Source: Prosthecobacter sp.
GTDB lineage: Bacteria; Verrucomicrobiota; Verrucomicrobiia; Verrucomicrobiales; Verrucomicrobiaceae
Reading direction: 5' to 3'
DNA: 64,000 nt
Assembly (NCBI RefSeq): GCF_020439865.1
Contig: NZ_JAGRPF010000051.1
Location: 62,001-126,000, forward strand
The notes beneath the pieces are model-generated. The model saw nothing but the letters and a program-made list of their open reading frames with translations. It did no database searches and was not told the origin of the DNA. The translations under genes were made by a program, and so were the position numbers. Of this stretch, positions 9,475 through 17,500 are shown in pieces (position 1 is the stretch's first letter; each line of letters starts with the position of its first letter).

Positions 9475-10266
9475 TCAATCCCAGCCACGGAAGAATTCGA
9501 GCGCCGTGCGGGTCGTGTCGGTGGCGACCTTTTCGACGGGTTCGCCACGCAGTGTGGCGATTGCGCGTGCGGTGTCCGCCACGTAGGCCGGTTCACAGCG
9601 TTTGCCGCGATGAGGCACCGGCGCCAGATAGGGCGCATCGGTTTCGATCATGTAACTCCCCGCAGGCACCGCCTTGGCCGTTTCGGCGATGATGCCGGCG
9701 TTTTTGAAACTCACGATGCCGGTGAAGGAAATCAAATGACCGCGTTCCAGCAGCGGCTGCGCCTGCTCGATCGTGCCGGTGAAGCAGTGAAACACACCGC
9801 GCAGGCGCTCACTGAACGGCAGTACAATGGCCGTCAGGTCGTCCCAGCTCTCGCGGTTGTGCAGGATGACGTTCAGCTTCAGTTCCGCCGCGAGTTCGAG
9901 CTGGGCGGTGAGAACCTGCGCCTGATGTCTCTTCCAGCCTTCCAGAGAAAAGCCTTCCGGCGGTGCATGAAAGTAGTCGAGGCCGATTTCGCCGATGGCG
10001 CAGACTTTCGGATGCTTGGCGAGCTCACGCAGTTCATCAACCCAGGCTGATCCCGAGACCGAATCCGCATCACATGGATGAATGCCAACCGCCACGCGCA
10101 CATCCGGCTCGTTCTCGGCGATGGCGAGCAGCTTGCGGGCGTTTTCGATATCCGTGGCAGGAGCGACCATGCGCGTGACACCCGCCGCACGCGCACGCTC
10201 CAGCACGGCGGGGAGATCACCATCGAACTGCCTACTGCCGAGATGCGTGTGGGTGTCGAAAAACAT
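9475..10266 (-). CDS. tatD: TatD family metal-dependent hydrolase
   Basis: A 263-residue cytosolic TIM-barrel hydrolase of the TatD DNase family. All signature motifs are present in order: FFDTHTHLG (first metal His pair) at the N-terminus, VGIHPCD, EIGLDYFHAP, ILHNRESWDD, FHCFTGT and METDAPYLAPVPHRG. The family acts as 3'-5' exonuclease or DNase on damaged DNA, and some members have other hydrolytic roles. I chose ATG 10266 because DTHTHLG normally follows within a few residues of the start; an in-frame ATG at 10305 would add 13 residues. It is the first gene of a two-gene unit with the DUF6807 gene and is divergent from the gene at 10355. Confidence 0.95.
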   Translation of the reverse strand: MFFDTHTHLGSRQFDGDLPAVLERARAAGVTRMVAPATDIENARKLLAIAENEPDVRVAVGIHPCDADSVSGSAWVDELRELAKHPKVCAIGEIGLDYFHAPPEGFSLEGWKRHQAQVLTAQLELAAELKLNVILHNRESWDDLTAIVLPFSERLRGVFHCFTGTIEQAQPLLERGHLISFTGIVSFKNAGIIAETAKAVPAGSYMIETDAPYLAPVPHRGKRCEPAYVADTARAIATLRGEPVEKVATDTTRTALEFFRGWD

Positions 10267-10354
10267 GCCCTGCGACTTCGCATCCAAGACTCGGCTGTCA
10301 AGCATCGCGAATTAGTCCTTTCATCAGGCGTGGGATGCGTGATAAACGTCCCTC

Positions 10355-11833
10355 ATGTCTCTGCGCCGACTGCTCTTGGTTTCGCTGTGCCTGTCACGGC
10401 TGTCCGGCGCCGCGCCGGAGGACTACTTTGGCATTCATGTCATCGACGAGACCACGGGACGCGGTGTGCCGCTGATCACGCTCAAAACGACGAACGCCAT
10501 CACTCTGACGACGGACAGTGCCGGCTGGATCGCTTTTGCCGAACCGGGCCTGATGAACCGGACCGTGTATTTCCACGTCGAAGGTCCGGGTTATGCGGTG
10601 CCGAAGGACGGCTTTGGTTATGCGGGTGTCAAACTGACGCCTGTTGCCGGAAAAACGGCCGAGGTGAAGGTGCTGCGCACGAACATCGCCGAACGTGTGT
10701 GCCGGCTGACTGGGCAGGGCATTTATCGGGACAGCACGCTGCTGGGAAAGGAGCCGCCGCTGCCAAGTCCGAACTTGTTTGCGGATGTGATGGGCCAGGA
10801 CTCCGTGCAGGTGGTGCCGTGGAAGGGACGCTACTTCTGGATTTTTGGTGACACGCAGAGGCCCGGCTATCCGCTGGGCAATTTTCATTCCACCGCCGCA
10901 TGGAGCGATCCGCCGGACAAAGGCGGGCTTGATCCCGAGAACGGCATCCACTTTGAATACATCACCGACGAAAACAATGCCGTGGCCAAGATGCTTCCGG
11001 TCGATGAACCGGGTGTTGTGTGGCTGTTTGGCATGCTGACGGTGATGGATGCGGAGAACCACGAGCATCTCATCGCGCATTACTCGCGCTGGCGTGATCT
11101 GGGCAAGCGACTGGAGCACGGACTCGCGGAGCTGGACGAATCCACCGAACGCTTTCGTCGCATTGCGGTGCTGGGGGACGAGTACACGTGGCAGCATCCG
11201 CAGGGCAACGCGGTGCGCGTGAAGGGTGAGGACGGCGACTGGCTTTATTTCTCCACGCCCTTCTGTCAGACACGGGTGAAGGCAGACTATGTTTCCGTAC
11301 AAAACACGCCGTCCTATGAGTCACTGCTGTGGTCGGACGAGCACAGTGATTTCGTGTGGCAGAATTCACATGCCCCCACCAGCCAGGAGGACGAAGAGAA
11401 GCTGATCGCCGAGAAGAAGATGCCCAAAGACAAGGCGCGCATGCAGGTCGTCGATGTGCAGACGGGCAAGTCGGTCCACCTTCATGCCGGAAGCGTGCAC
11501 TGGAACAAGCATCGTGAACGCTGGGTCATGATTGCGGTGCAGGAGAGCGGAGGTGTCTCTTATCTCGGCGAAGTCTGGTATCTGGAGGCAAAGAAGATCG
11601 AAGGTCCGTGGCGCAAGGCGGTGAAGATCGCCACGCACCCGAAGTACAGCTTCTACAATCCGAGCCATCACGCGTTCTTTGATCAGAAGGATGGGCGCAT
11701 CATCTACTTTCAGGGGACGTATGCGGAGACGTTCTCTGGCAATCCGGTTCCGACGCCGCGCTACGATTACAACCAGCTGATGTATCGGCTCGATCTCGAT
11801 GTTGAGCGGCTGAAGGCGGCGCGGGAGGAGTAG
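10355..11833 (+). CDS. Secreted protein with carboxypeptidase-regulatory-like N-domain and probable beta-propeller
   Basis: A 492-residue protein with a Sec signal (MSLRRLLLVSLCLSRLSGAA). Residues about 22-115 look like a carboxypeptidase-regulatory-like beta-sandwich (IHVIDETTGRGVPLITLKTT, then TDSAGWIAF). The rest is rich in aromatic beta-strand motifs such as VQVVPWKGRYFWIFGDTQRP and HRERWVMIAVQE, similar in style to DUF4185-type and five-bladed propeller carbohydrate-active proteins. I cannot name a family with certainty or point to catalytic residues. The TAG stop codon is also the first three bases of a REP-like inverted repeat. It probably acts in the periplasm on or near carbohydrate. 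Confidence 0.8.
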   Translation: MSLRRLLLVSLCLSRLSGAAPEDYFGIHVIDETTGRGVPLITLKTTNAITLTTDSAGWIAFAEPGLMNRTVYFHVEGPGYAVPKDGFGYAGVKLTPVAGKTAEVKVLRTNIAERVCRLTGQGIYRDSTLLGKEPPLPSPNLFADVMGQDSVQVVPWKGRYFWIFGDTQRPGYPLGNFHSTAAWSDPPDKGGLDPENGIHFEYITDENNAVAKMLPVDEPGVVWLFGMLTVMDAENHEHLIAHYSRWRDLGKRLEHGLAELDESTERFRRIAVLGDEYTWQHPQGNAVRVKGEDGDWLYFSTPFCQTRVKADYVSVQNTPSYESLLWSDEHSDFVWQNSHAPTSQEDEEKLIAEKKMPKDKARMQVVDVQTGKSVHLHAGSVHWNKHRERWVMIAVQESGGVSYLGEVWYLEAKKIEGPWRKAVKIATHPKYSFYNPSHHAFFDQKDGRIIYFQGTYAETFSGNPVPTPRYDYNQLMYRLDLDVERLKAAREE

Positions 11834-11890
11834 CGCGGGCATTCTTGCCCGCGAAGGAAGCGTTCGACACGGGCAAGAATGCCCATGCTA
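11831..11890. repeat. REP-like imperfect inverted repeat
   Basis: The left arm 11831-11851 (TAGCGCGGGCATTCTTGCCC plus G) pairs with the right arm 11870-11890 with 19 of 21 positions matching; the loop is 18 nt. Each arm also contains its own shorter palindrome (gggcattcttgccc). Elements with this core are, to my knowledge, scattered widely in Planctomycetes and Verrucomicrobia genomes and often appear as spurious peptides with AWAFLPV or GKNA. It sits at the 3' end of the preceding gene, supplies its stop codon, and may act as a terminator or mRNA stabiliser. Confidence 0.8.
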
Positions 11891-11961
11891 CAAAAGAATG
11901 CAGTCTTGCCCTTTGGAGGCCGGCCCGATAGTCTGCGCGGAAATTCAACCAACCAGCCGCC

Positions 11962-12696
11962 ATGTCCGCCAACCTTGCCGAACTCTTCGGCACCATGATT
12001 TTGATTCTTCTCGGTGACGGCGTCGTTGCCAACGTCGTGCTCAAACAGACCAAGGGAAACGACGCAGGATGGATCGTCATCACCGCGGGCTGGGGATTTG
12101 CGGTGGCGGTGGCGGTGTATTGCACGGCATCGGTCAGTGGTGCGCATCTCAACCCGGCGGTGACGCTGGGTCTGGCATCGATTGGCAAATTTGACTGGGC
12201 GCTGGTGCCAGGATACATCGCCGCCCAGATGGCGGGTGCGTTCTTGGGTGGTGTGCTCGTCTGGCTGGCCTACCTGCCGCATTGGAGCGCCACAGATGAT
12301 CAGGGCGCCAAACTCGCGGTTTTCAGCACCGGACCGGCGATCCGTCATACGATGGGAAATCTGATCTGTGAGATCATCGGTACCGCCGTGCTCGTGCTTG
12401 GTGTGCTGGCAATCCTGTCGCCCGCGAATCTGGTGCCAAACTCAGGCTTCGACAAAGGCTTTGCTCCTGCGCTCGTCGGCATGCTCGTGTGGTCGATCGG
12501 TCTCTCCCTCGGTGGTCCCACGGGTTATGCGATCAATCCCGCCCGCGATCTGGGACCGCGCCTCGCGCATTTCGTGCTGCCCATTCCGGGCAAAGGCGGT
12601 CCCGACTGGGGCTATGCCTGGATTCCCGTGGTGGGGCCGATCATTGGCGGCATCATCGGGGCACTGATTTACAAGGCGTTCTGGCCGGTGGTGTAA
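11962..12696 (+). CDS. glpF: Glycerol uptake facilitator (MIP/aquaglyceroporin family)
   Basis: A 244-residue inner-membrane channel with the six-helix, two-half-helix layout of the MIP family. Both NPA boxes are intact: AHLNPAVTLG (N64-A66) and INPARDLGPR (N192-A194). The Asp directly after NPAR (D196) is the mark of glycerol facilitators rather than strict water channels. It should pass glycerol and other small polyols by facilitated diffusion. No glycerol kinase or dehydrogenase lies next to it. It converges on ppk1 with a single base between the two stop codons, leaving no room for a separate terminator. Confidence 0.92.
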   Translation: MSANLAELFGTMILILLGDGVVANVVLKQTKGNDAGWIVITAGWGFAVAVAVYCTASVSGAHLNPAVTLGLASIGKFDWALVPGYIAAQMAGAFLGGVLVWLAYLPHWSATDDQGAKLAVFSTGPAIRHTMGNLICEIIGTAVLVLGVLAILSPANLVPNSGFDKGFAPALVGMLVWSIGLSLGGPTGYAINPARDLGPRLAHFVLPIPGKGGPDWGYAWIPVVGPIIGGIIGALIYKAFWPVV

Positions 12697-12697
12697 T

Positions 12698-14851
12698 TTA
12701 CTTCGGCGTGTGCGGCACGAGCACATCCGGTGACTCATTCGCCTGCCGTGCGCGTTTGATCATGTCGCGGGCGAAGCGTTCCTGGGAGCGGACGGTTTTG
12801 GCGGCGGTGATGCGTGGGAGATGCCAGGTGCCGTCGGATTTGAGGACGCGGCCGCGGGCGGTGTCGGCAAAGTGAACTTCGAGGATGTGCAGCAGGCGTT
12901 TGCGCGCCTCCCTGTCTTCGACGGGCGTCAGGAGTTCGACGCGCTTCGAGAGATTGCGGTTCATGAAGTCCGCGCTGGCGATGAACACGGCCGGCTTGCC
13001 GCCCTGGCGGAACCAGAAGATGCGGGCATGCTCCAGATAACGGTCGATGATGCTGACGACACTGATGTTTTCACTGATGCCTTTGATGCCGGGGCGCAGG
13101 CAGCAGATGCCACGCACATTGAGGCGGATCTTCACGCCCGCTTGCGAGGCTTCGTAGAGGGCCTCAATCATCTGCCGGTCTTCGAGCGCGTTCATCTTGA
13201 GCATGATCTCGGCGGCCTCGCCCTGTCGGGCGCGCTCGGTTTCGCTACGGATCAGTGAGTGCAGGCGCTCGCGCAGACCGTAGGGGGCCATGCTGAGCTT
13301 GTTGAAATGCACAAAGCGTGAGCGGCCGGTGACGGTGTTGAAGAAGGCGGAAGCGTCGGCACCGTAATCGGCACGGCAGGTGAGCAGACTGATGTCGGTG
13401 TAGAGCTTCGCGGTGGCCTCGTTGTAGTTGCCGGTGCCGAAGTGCATGTAACGCGTCATGTGGCCGGACTCGCGGCGCATGACGAGGCACACCTTCGCGT
13501 GCGTCTTCAAACCGGCGACACCGTAGATGATCTGGGCGCCGGCGTTGATGAGGTCGTTGGCACGTTCGAGGTTGCGGGCTTCGTCGAAGCGCGCCTTCAG
13601 TTCCACGAGCACGGTGACGTGCTTGCCGGCCTGAGCGGCGCGGATCAGGGCGGAGATGATGCGGCTGTTCTTCGCCGTGCGATAGAGGATCTGCTTGATG
13701 GCGATGACGTTCGGATCCGCGGCGGCTTCTTCGACGAGGGCGAGGATGGGGTCGAAGCTCTCATACGGGTGATGCAGCAGGATGTCGCCGCGCTTGATCG
13801 CATCAAAGATGCTTTCACCGGGTGTGATGGCGGTGCTGGGGTGACTGTCCCATGGTTCGACCTTCAGTTCATCGAAACCGGAGATACCGGCGAGTTGGAA
13901 GCACGCGCGGAGATCGAGTTCTCCAGGAATGTCATAAACCTGCGCCGTCTTCGCACCGCAGAGTTCGCGAATGATGCGCGTGTGTTCACGCGAGGCGCCG
14001 CTTTCGATTTCGATGCGGATGGCCGGGCTCTTGAGACGGGCTTCAAGAATTTCTTCCATCTCGCTGGCGAGATCGAAAGCGCTCTCGTCATCGACCGTGA
14101 TGTCCGTGTTGCGGCTGACGCGGAAACGCGCGGGGGCAGACACTTTTTCGGCGGGGAAAAACTCGCCGATGAACAAGGTGACCACGTCCTCGAGGTTTAC
14201 GTAAAGATGCTGGCCGCCCTCGGGGTCGGGAACGAGCACGTGACGCGGGAGGTTGGCGGGAAGAGGCAGGAGCACGTGGCGTTTCTCCATGTGTCCGTTG
14301 TCGCCGCCGGTGACGGTGCAGATGAGGATGATGTTCAGCGCCGGAATGGCGGCGCGAGCGCCCGCGTCATCAATGACAACCGGTGAGAGCACCGGGAAGA
14401 TGTGCTCGTCAAAGTACTCACGCAGCAGTGTGCGCTGCGCGGGGGAAAGCTCGGTGTTCAGGAGGCGGCGAATGCCGTTTTCCTTGAGCAACGGCACGAG
14501 CTGCTGCTGGAGGATGTCATACTGCCGCTCCACAAAGGCGGAGGCATGCTGGTGAACCTGATCCCACTGCTGGGTGGGGGTGAGCCCGGCGCTGTCTCGC
14601 GCGCGCAAGCCCTGCTCGCGCAGCAACTGCAGCCCGCCGATGCGCACCATGAAGAACTCGTCGAGATTCGAGGCGGTGATGGCAAGAAACTTGACGCGCT
14701 CAAGCACCGGCAGATCACTGCGCGCGGCCTCGTCAAGCACGCGCGAATTGAAGGCGAGCCAGCTGAGCTCGCGGTTGATGAAATGCTCCTCGGTCAGGCG
14801 CAGCTTCGGCGGTGCCGGTGGTGGTTCAGGATTTGGCGAGGATGATATCAT
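12698..14851 (-). CDS. ppk1: Polyphosphate kinase 1
   Basis: A 717-residue PPK1, which reversibly moves the gamma phosphate of ATP onto a growing polyphosphate chain. The N-domain starts with FINRELSWLAFNSRVLDEA. The two phospholipase-D-like C-terminal domains hold the active site: GLKTHAKVCLV carries the His that becomes phosphorylated, and MHFGTGNYNEATAKLYTD and VSIIDRYLEHARIFWF follow as expected. The length is normal. The start at 14851 lies inside the end of the upstream phosphatase gene (26-nt overlap), so translation is probably coupled and making and breaking of polyphosphate are co-regulated. Confidence 0.97.
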   Translation of the reverse strand: MISSSPNPEPPPAPPKLRLTEEHFINRELSWLAFNSRVLDEAARSDLPVLERVKFLAITASNLDEFFMVRIGGLQLLREQGLRARDSAGLTPTQQWDQVHQHASAFVERQYDILQQQLVPLLKENGIRRLLNTELSPAQRTLLREYFDEHIFPVLSPVVIDDAGARAAIPALNIILICTVTGGDNGHMEKRHVLLPLPANLPRHVLVPDPEGGQHLYVNLEDVVTLFIGEFFPAEKVSAPARFRVSRNTDITVDDESAFDLASEMEEILEARLKSPAIRIEIESGASREHTRIIRELCGAKTAQVYDIPGELDLRACFQLAGISGFDELKVEPWDSHPSTAITPGESIFDAIKRGDILLHHPYESFDPILALVEEAAADPNVIAIKQILYRTAKNSRIISALIRAAQAGKHVTVLVELKARFDEARNLERANDLINAGAQIIYGVAGLKTHAKVCLVMRRESGHMTRYMHFGTGNYNEATAKLYTDISLLTCRADYGADASAFFNTVTGRSRFVHFNKLSMAPYGLRERLHSLIRSETERARQGEAAEIMLKMNALEDRQMIEALYEASQAGVKIRLNVRGICCLRPGIKGISENISVVSIIDRYLEHARIFWFRQGGKPAVFIASADFMNRNLSKRVELLTPVEDREARKRLLHILEVHFADTARGRVLKSDGTWHLPRITAAKTVRSQERFARDMIKRARQANESPDVLVPHTPK

Positions 14852-16376
14852 AACCGTAAATTTCGCGGAAGAGACCGCACTTCACGTCGATGGCGATCTG
14901 CTCGACGGTGGTGTCGTCCACTCCCTGGGTCAGCACGTTGAGACGCGAGCCTTCGGGACGGAGCTGAATGGACTTGATGCGCTGGGCGTGGCTGCGGTCC
15001 AGAGCGTCCGCGAGACGAAGCAGGGCGGCCAGCTTGAGCACGATCATGCGCTCCTCGCGTGAGAGATCGGAGAAGTGTGGATGATTCGGCTCAGGATTGT
15101 AACGGCGATGGTATCGCGCCAGCAGGGCCACCATCACGCGATCACTGGTGCTGAGACCAAAAATCTCGCTGTGCATCAGGATGTAGAGGCTGTGCTTGTG
15201 ATGTTCACGCGGGCTGATGAACATGCCGACTTCATGCAAGGTGGCGGCGACGCGGAGCACGAGCTCGTATTTGGCGTCCAGTCCGTGCAGGTGCTGCAGT
15301 TCGCGGAAGAGCTGACGCGAAAAGTTTGCGACGTGGTCGGCATGCTTGCGGTCCGTCTTGTAGCGCAGGCCGATCTCACACGCGGCCTGCATGACCTCCT
15401 CCTGGAAGATCGCGGTGCGTGAACCGGAGGTCATCAGGTCGAGCATGAGCTCGAGCTGGAAGTCGCCCTCCGGCACCCACAGCGCATCGTCACCGAAACG
15501 TCGCGCGAGGGCGAGGTTCGTCTGCAACGCGGGCACGATGCCCTCACCGCCGGTGTAGTGAACATGGAGCTCGCGCACGAGTTCGTCGGGGTTGAGGCGT
15601 GCGAGTTTGTCGGTGAGGCGGGCAAGGTCGTCCTCAAGTACCCGATGGGCTCCGTGGCGTGCTTTGCCGAGACGCGGGGCCACACTTTGAATCTCCGCGC
15701 CGATGGCGACGTGGTGGTCGATTTTCACGTCCGAATAGTCCTGCGCGAGATGATCAACGACGCCGCGGATGTGTTCCTCCAGATGCACCATCTGCTGTCG
15801 CGCCTCATCGTCCGGCGAAGCGATGGCCTCATGGGCACGGAAAATGCCGAGGCGGTAGTTGCTGTAGGCTGCGAGGCGGCCCTGCTGGAAGTAGATCGCA
15901 CGGGTGTTTCCCGGACCGATGTGTGACACGAAGGTGTTCCCCTTGGCCAGAGTCGGATTTCGCAGCAGCATGCGCTGGGCGATCTGATAAACGAGCCGCG
16001 TCATGTTGCCGTCATCTATCAGGCTGGGAGCGACGCCGCTGTGCACCTGAAGGCGGTTGAGGAAGATCTCGTGATTGACGGCTTCCGCGAGGATGTTTGA
16101 AGTGAACAGGCGGAGCTGCGAGGACGGGATGCCGTACTCGCGCATGGTCTGGAGGTAATTTCTCAGGATCGCGGCCGCCTGATCGACCGTGTTGCGCGAA
16201 ATGCTGCGTGCACGGAAGATGTCGCGCGCGATGGGGAGCGGGCGGTCAAGGCTCTCGATACGGGTGAACTGGCCGCTTTCATCCTTCCTGCCAATGACGA
16301 GCGAAACGGAAGCCGCGCCGACGTAAATGACGGCGTGCTCGGGCGGCGGGGCGGTTGGTGAAATGGCTTCGCTCAT
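14826..16376 (-). CDS. ppx: Ppx/GppA-type exopolyphosphatase
   Basis: A 516-residue protein of the Ppx/GppA phosphatase family, which removes terminal phosphate from polyphosphate or the 5' phosphate of pppGpp. The ASKHA-type N-domain begins with AVIYVGAASVSLVIG and contains the HIGPGNTRAIYF phosphate loop. The C-domain is the HD-like helical part: RVAATLHEVGMFISPREHHK and ILMHSEIFGLS closely match the E. coli Ppx C-domain pattern. The first phosphate-binding loop is less canonical than in E. coli Ppx (no clear DxGSNS), so Ppx versus GppA activity is uncertain. It overlaps ppk1 downstream by 26 nt and lies 9 nt downstream of the ROK gene. Confidence 0.88.
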   Translation of the reverse strand: MSEAISPTAPPPEHAVIYVGAASVSLVIGRKDESGQFTRIESLDRPLPIARDIFRARSISRNTVDQAAAILRNYLQTMREYGIPSSQLRLFTSNILAEAVNHEIFLNRLQVHSGVAPSLIDDGNMTRLVYQIAQRMLLRNPTLAKGNTFVSHIGPGNTRAIYFQQGRLAAYSNYRLGIFRAHEAIASPDDEARQQMVHLEEHIRGVVDHLAQDYSDVKIDHHVAIGAEIQSVAPRLGKARHGAHRVLEDDLARLTDKLARLNPDELVRELHVHYTGGEGIVPALQTNLALARRFGDDALWVPEGDFQLELMLDLMTSGSRTAIFQEEVMQAACEIGLRYKTDRKHADHVANFSRQLFRELQHLHGLDAKYELVLRVAATLHEVGMFISPREHHKHSLYILMHSEIFGLSTSDRVMVALLARYHRRYNPEPNHPHFSDLSREERMIVLKLAALLRLADALDRSHAQRIKSIQLRPEGSRLNVLTQGVDDTTVEQIAIDVKCGLFREIYGYDIILAKS

Positions 16377-16385
16377 CCTCGGGGC

Positions 16386-17426
16386 TTATTTCGTCTCGTT
16401 GCGCATCCACGCCACCGCGCCTGCGGCGACAGCCTGCCCGCCGAGCTTGGCGAGCGAGTATTTGATGCCACGGGCAAGTTCTGGGATGGCGTAGCGGTCC
16501 ACTTCTTCCTTGAGCAGGTTCAGATACAAACCGGGAAGCTCCTCAACGAGACCACCGCCGAGGGTGATGCGGTCCGGCGCGAGAAGATTGACGACAACGG
16601 CGACTCCCATGCCGAGGTAGCGGATGGAATTGCGGAACATGATCATCGCCGCATCATCTCCGCTGCGGAAGGCGGCGGCAAGCGCCTTGCTGCGGATGCT
16701 GCGCAGGGCGCCGGCGGTTTTTTTGTCGAGTTCAGGAAGCTGACCGCGATAGCAGGCCAGACCGGCCTGCGAGGCGAGGGCGAGGCGGCTGGTGAGATCT
16801 TCGAGCGTCACGACACCGAACACCGGGCTGCCGATGTGCGTGCCGGGCAGTTGCAGATTACCGAGTTCCATCGCCGAGATGGCGCGACCCATGACGAGCT
16901 GTCCGTTGTAAACGAACCCTGAGCCCACACCCGTGCCGGGAAACACGCCGAGGAGCGAGCGCGCTCCTTTGCCGGCACCGAGCGCGTATTCGCCATAGGT
17001 TCCAGCATCGACATCGTTCAGCACCGCGATGGGGCATTTGAACTGGGTTTGCAGCAGCTTGCGCAGTGCCATGTTCGTCCAGCCGAGATTGGGCGCGAAG
17101 ATGAGAATGCCTTTGGCGGGATTTACGAGGCCCGGGCAGCCGATGCCGATGCCCTGAATGCCCTTGGGATCCACGCCGGCTGCTTCGATGGCCTCATGGA
17201 TGGCCTTGACGATCTTGTTCCGTCCTTTGGCGGCGCCGTCGGATCCGTTGGTCGATTTGCGTGCGGAGCCGAGCACGTTGTAGTTCGCATCGAGCACGGA
17301 GGCCATCATCTTCGTGCCACCGAGATCGAAACCGATCCAGAAAGGCACGTTTTTGAGCTTCTTCTTCGCGGGCTTTTTGGACGACTTCTTCGAGCCGGAT
17401 TTGGATTTCGCTTTTTTGGCGGGCAT
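16386..17426 (-). CDS. ROK family protein (glucokinase-like) lacking the zinc motif
   Basis: A 346-residue ROK-family protein. The phosphate loop FWIGFDLGGTKMMASVLD and the LNDVDAGTYGEYALGAG and GVFPGTGVGSGFVYNG segments are intact, and the catalytic Asp is the one in NDVDAG. The start at 17426 was chosen because the residues before it look non-coding; the first 25 residues are a Lys/Ser-rich basic tail (MPAKKAKSKSGSKKSSKKP). Most ROK kinases have E-x-GH and a Cys-rich CxCGxxGC zinc loop; here the region reads AMELGNLQLPGTHIGSPVFG with no cysteines. It probably phosphorylates glucose or another hexose. Its place upstream of ppx and ppk1 would also suit a polyphosphate-dependent glucokinase, but I cannot show that. 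Confidence 0.85.
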   Translation of the reverse strand: MPAKKAKSKSGSKKSSKKPAKKKLKNVPFWIGFDLGGTKMMASVLDANYNVLGSARKSTNGSDGAAKGRNKIVKAIHEAIEAAGVDPKGIQGIGIGCPGLVNPAKGILIFAPNLGWTNMALRKLLQTQFKCPIAVLNDVDAGTYGEYALGAGKGARSLLGVFPGTGVGSGFVYNGQLVMGRAISAMELGNLQLPGTHIGSPVFGVVTLEDLTSRLALASQAGLACYRGQLPELDKKTAGALRSIRSKALAAAFRSGDDAAMIMFRNSIRYLGMGVAVVVNLLAPDRITLGGGLVEELPGLYLNLLKEEVDRYAIPELARGIKYSLAKLGGQAVAAGAVAWMRNETK

Positions 17427-17500
17427 GACGTGGAGAGGACGCCGCCAAGACACACGGGCTTGGCAAAGTCGGCAAGCGACAATGTGCGCCGAATCCGCTC

